The translations under genes and the position numbers were made by a program. Shown piece after piece: positions 6,741-6,780 of a stretch of DNA of 6,780 nt. Within the stretch, counting starts at the first letter, position 1. Each line of letters opens with the position of its first letter. Below the pieces are notes generated by a model that did not search any database, was not told the DNA's origin, and was given only the letters and a program-made list of their open reading frames with translations. Origin of the DNA: Clostridiales bacterium (GTDB lineage: Bacteria; Bacillota_A; Clostridia; Lachnospirales; Lachnospiraceae); NCBI GenBank assembly GCA_030154385.1, contig JASKJZ010000136.1, forward strand, positions 1 to 6,780, in the 5' to 3' direction.

Positions 6741-6780
6741 ATGAAAAAGCAAAAGAAAAAAAGCAATCAAAAAAAAGAGA
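6741..6780 (+). CDS. Start of an unidentified lysine-rich protein (3' truncated)
   Basis: Only the first 13 codons are visible, reading MKKQKKKSNQKKE, with no stop before the window edge. The start is well supported: an ATG with GGGAGGAA 5 bases upstream, about 60 bases after a predicted transcription start. The very basic, hydrophilic beginning could be the cytoplasmic tail before a membrane segment, or the tail of a nucleic-acid-binding protein; nothing seen here decides between them. Its own promoter and the 111-base gap suggest it is not part of the signalling operon. Confidence 0.6.
   Translation, partial: MKKQKKKSNQKKE

Overview
This is an AT-rich, gene-dense stretch with every gene on the + strand. 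Strong purine-rich ribosome binding sites, two TTG starts and protein types common in anaerobic Firmicutes suggest a Clostridia-like organism, possibly Lachnospiraceae. The taxonomic guess is inference; no rRNA or other marker gene is present.

Positions 1-6629 look like one transcription unit of five genes, separated by 12, 16, -1 and 4 bases. In order they are: (i) the C-terminal part of a hybrid histidine kinase (end of HisKA, HATPase, receiver, Hpt), cut by the left edge; (ii) a receiver-GGDEF-HD-GYP response regulator for cyclic di-GMP turnover; (iii) a small cobalamin-binding corrinoid protein of the methyltransferase type; (iv) a uroporphyrinogen-decarboxylase-fold protein of the MtaA/MtbA methyltransferase type, in which the usual zinc ligands appear replaced; (v) a second, apparently soluble hybrid histidine kinase (N-terminal region resembling DUF1638, GAF-like domain, coiled coil, HisKA, HATPase, receiver). 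Positions 6630-6740 are an intergenic stretch with a good extended -10 promoter, followed by the first 13 codons of an unidentified lysine-rich gene.

The unusual feature is a corrinoid protein and a methyltransferase-like partner placed inside a phosphorelay and c-di-GMP operon, with no substrate methyltransferase or corrinoid reactivase in the window. The inferred model is that the corrinoid/UroD-like pair senses a methyl donor or the methylation or cobalamin state and acts on the soluble DUF1638-like kinase. Phosphate would then pass through the single Hpt domain (on the first kinase) to the response regulator, changing cyclic di-GMP. Domain assignments and operon layout rest on sequence motifs; the sensing model and protein-protein contacts are inference.
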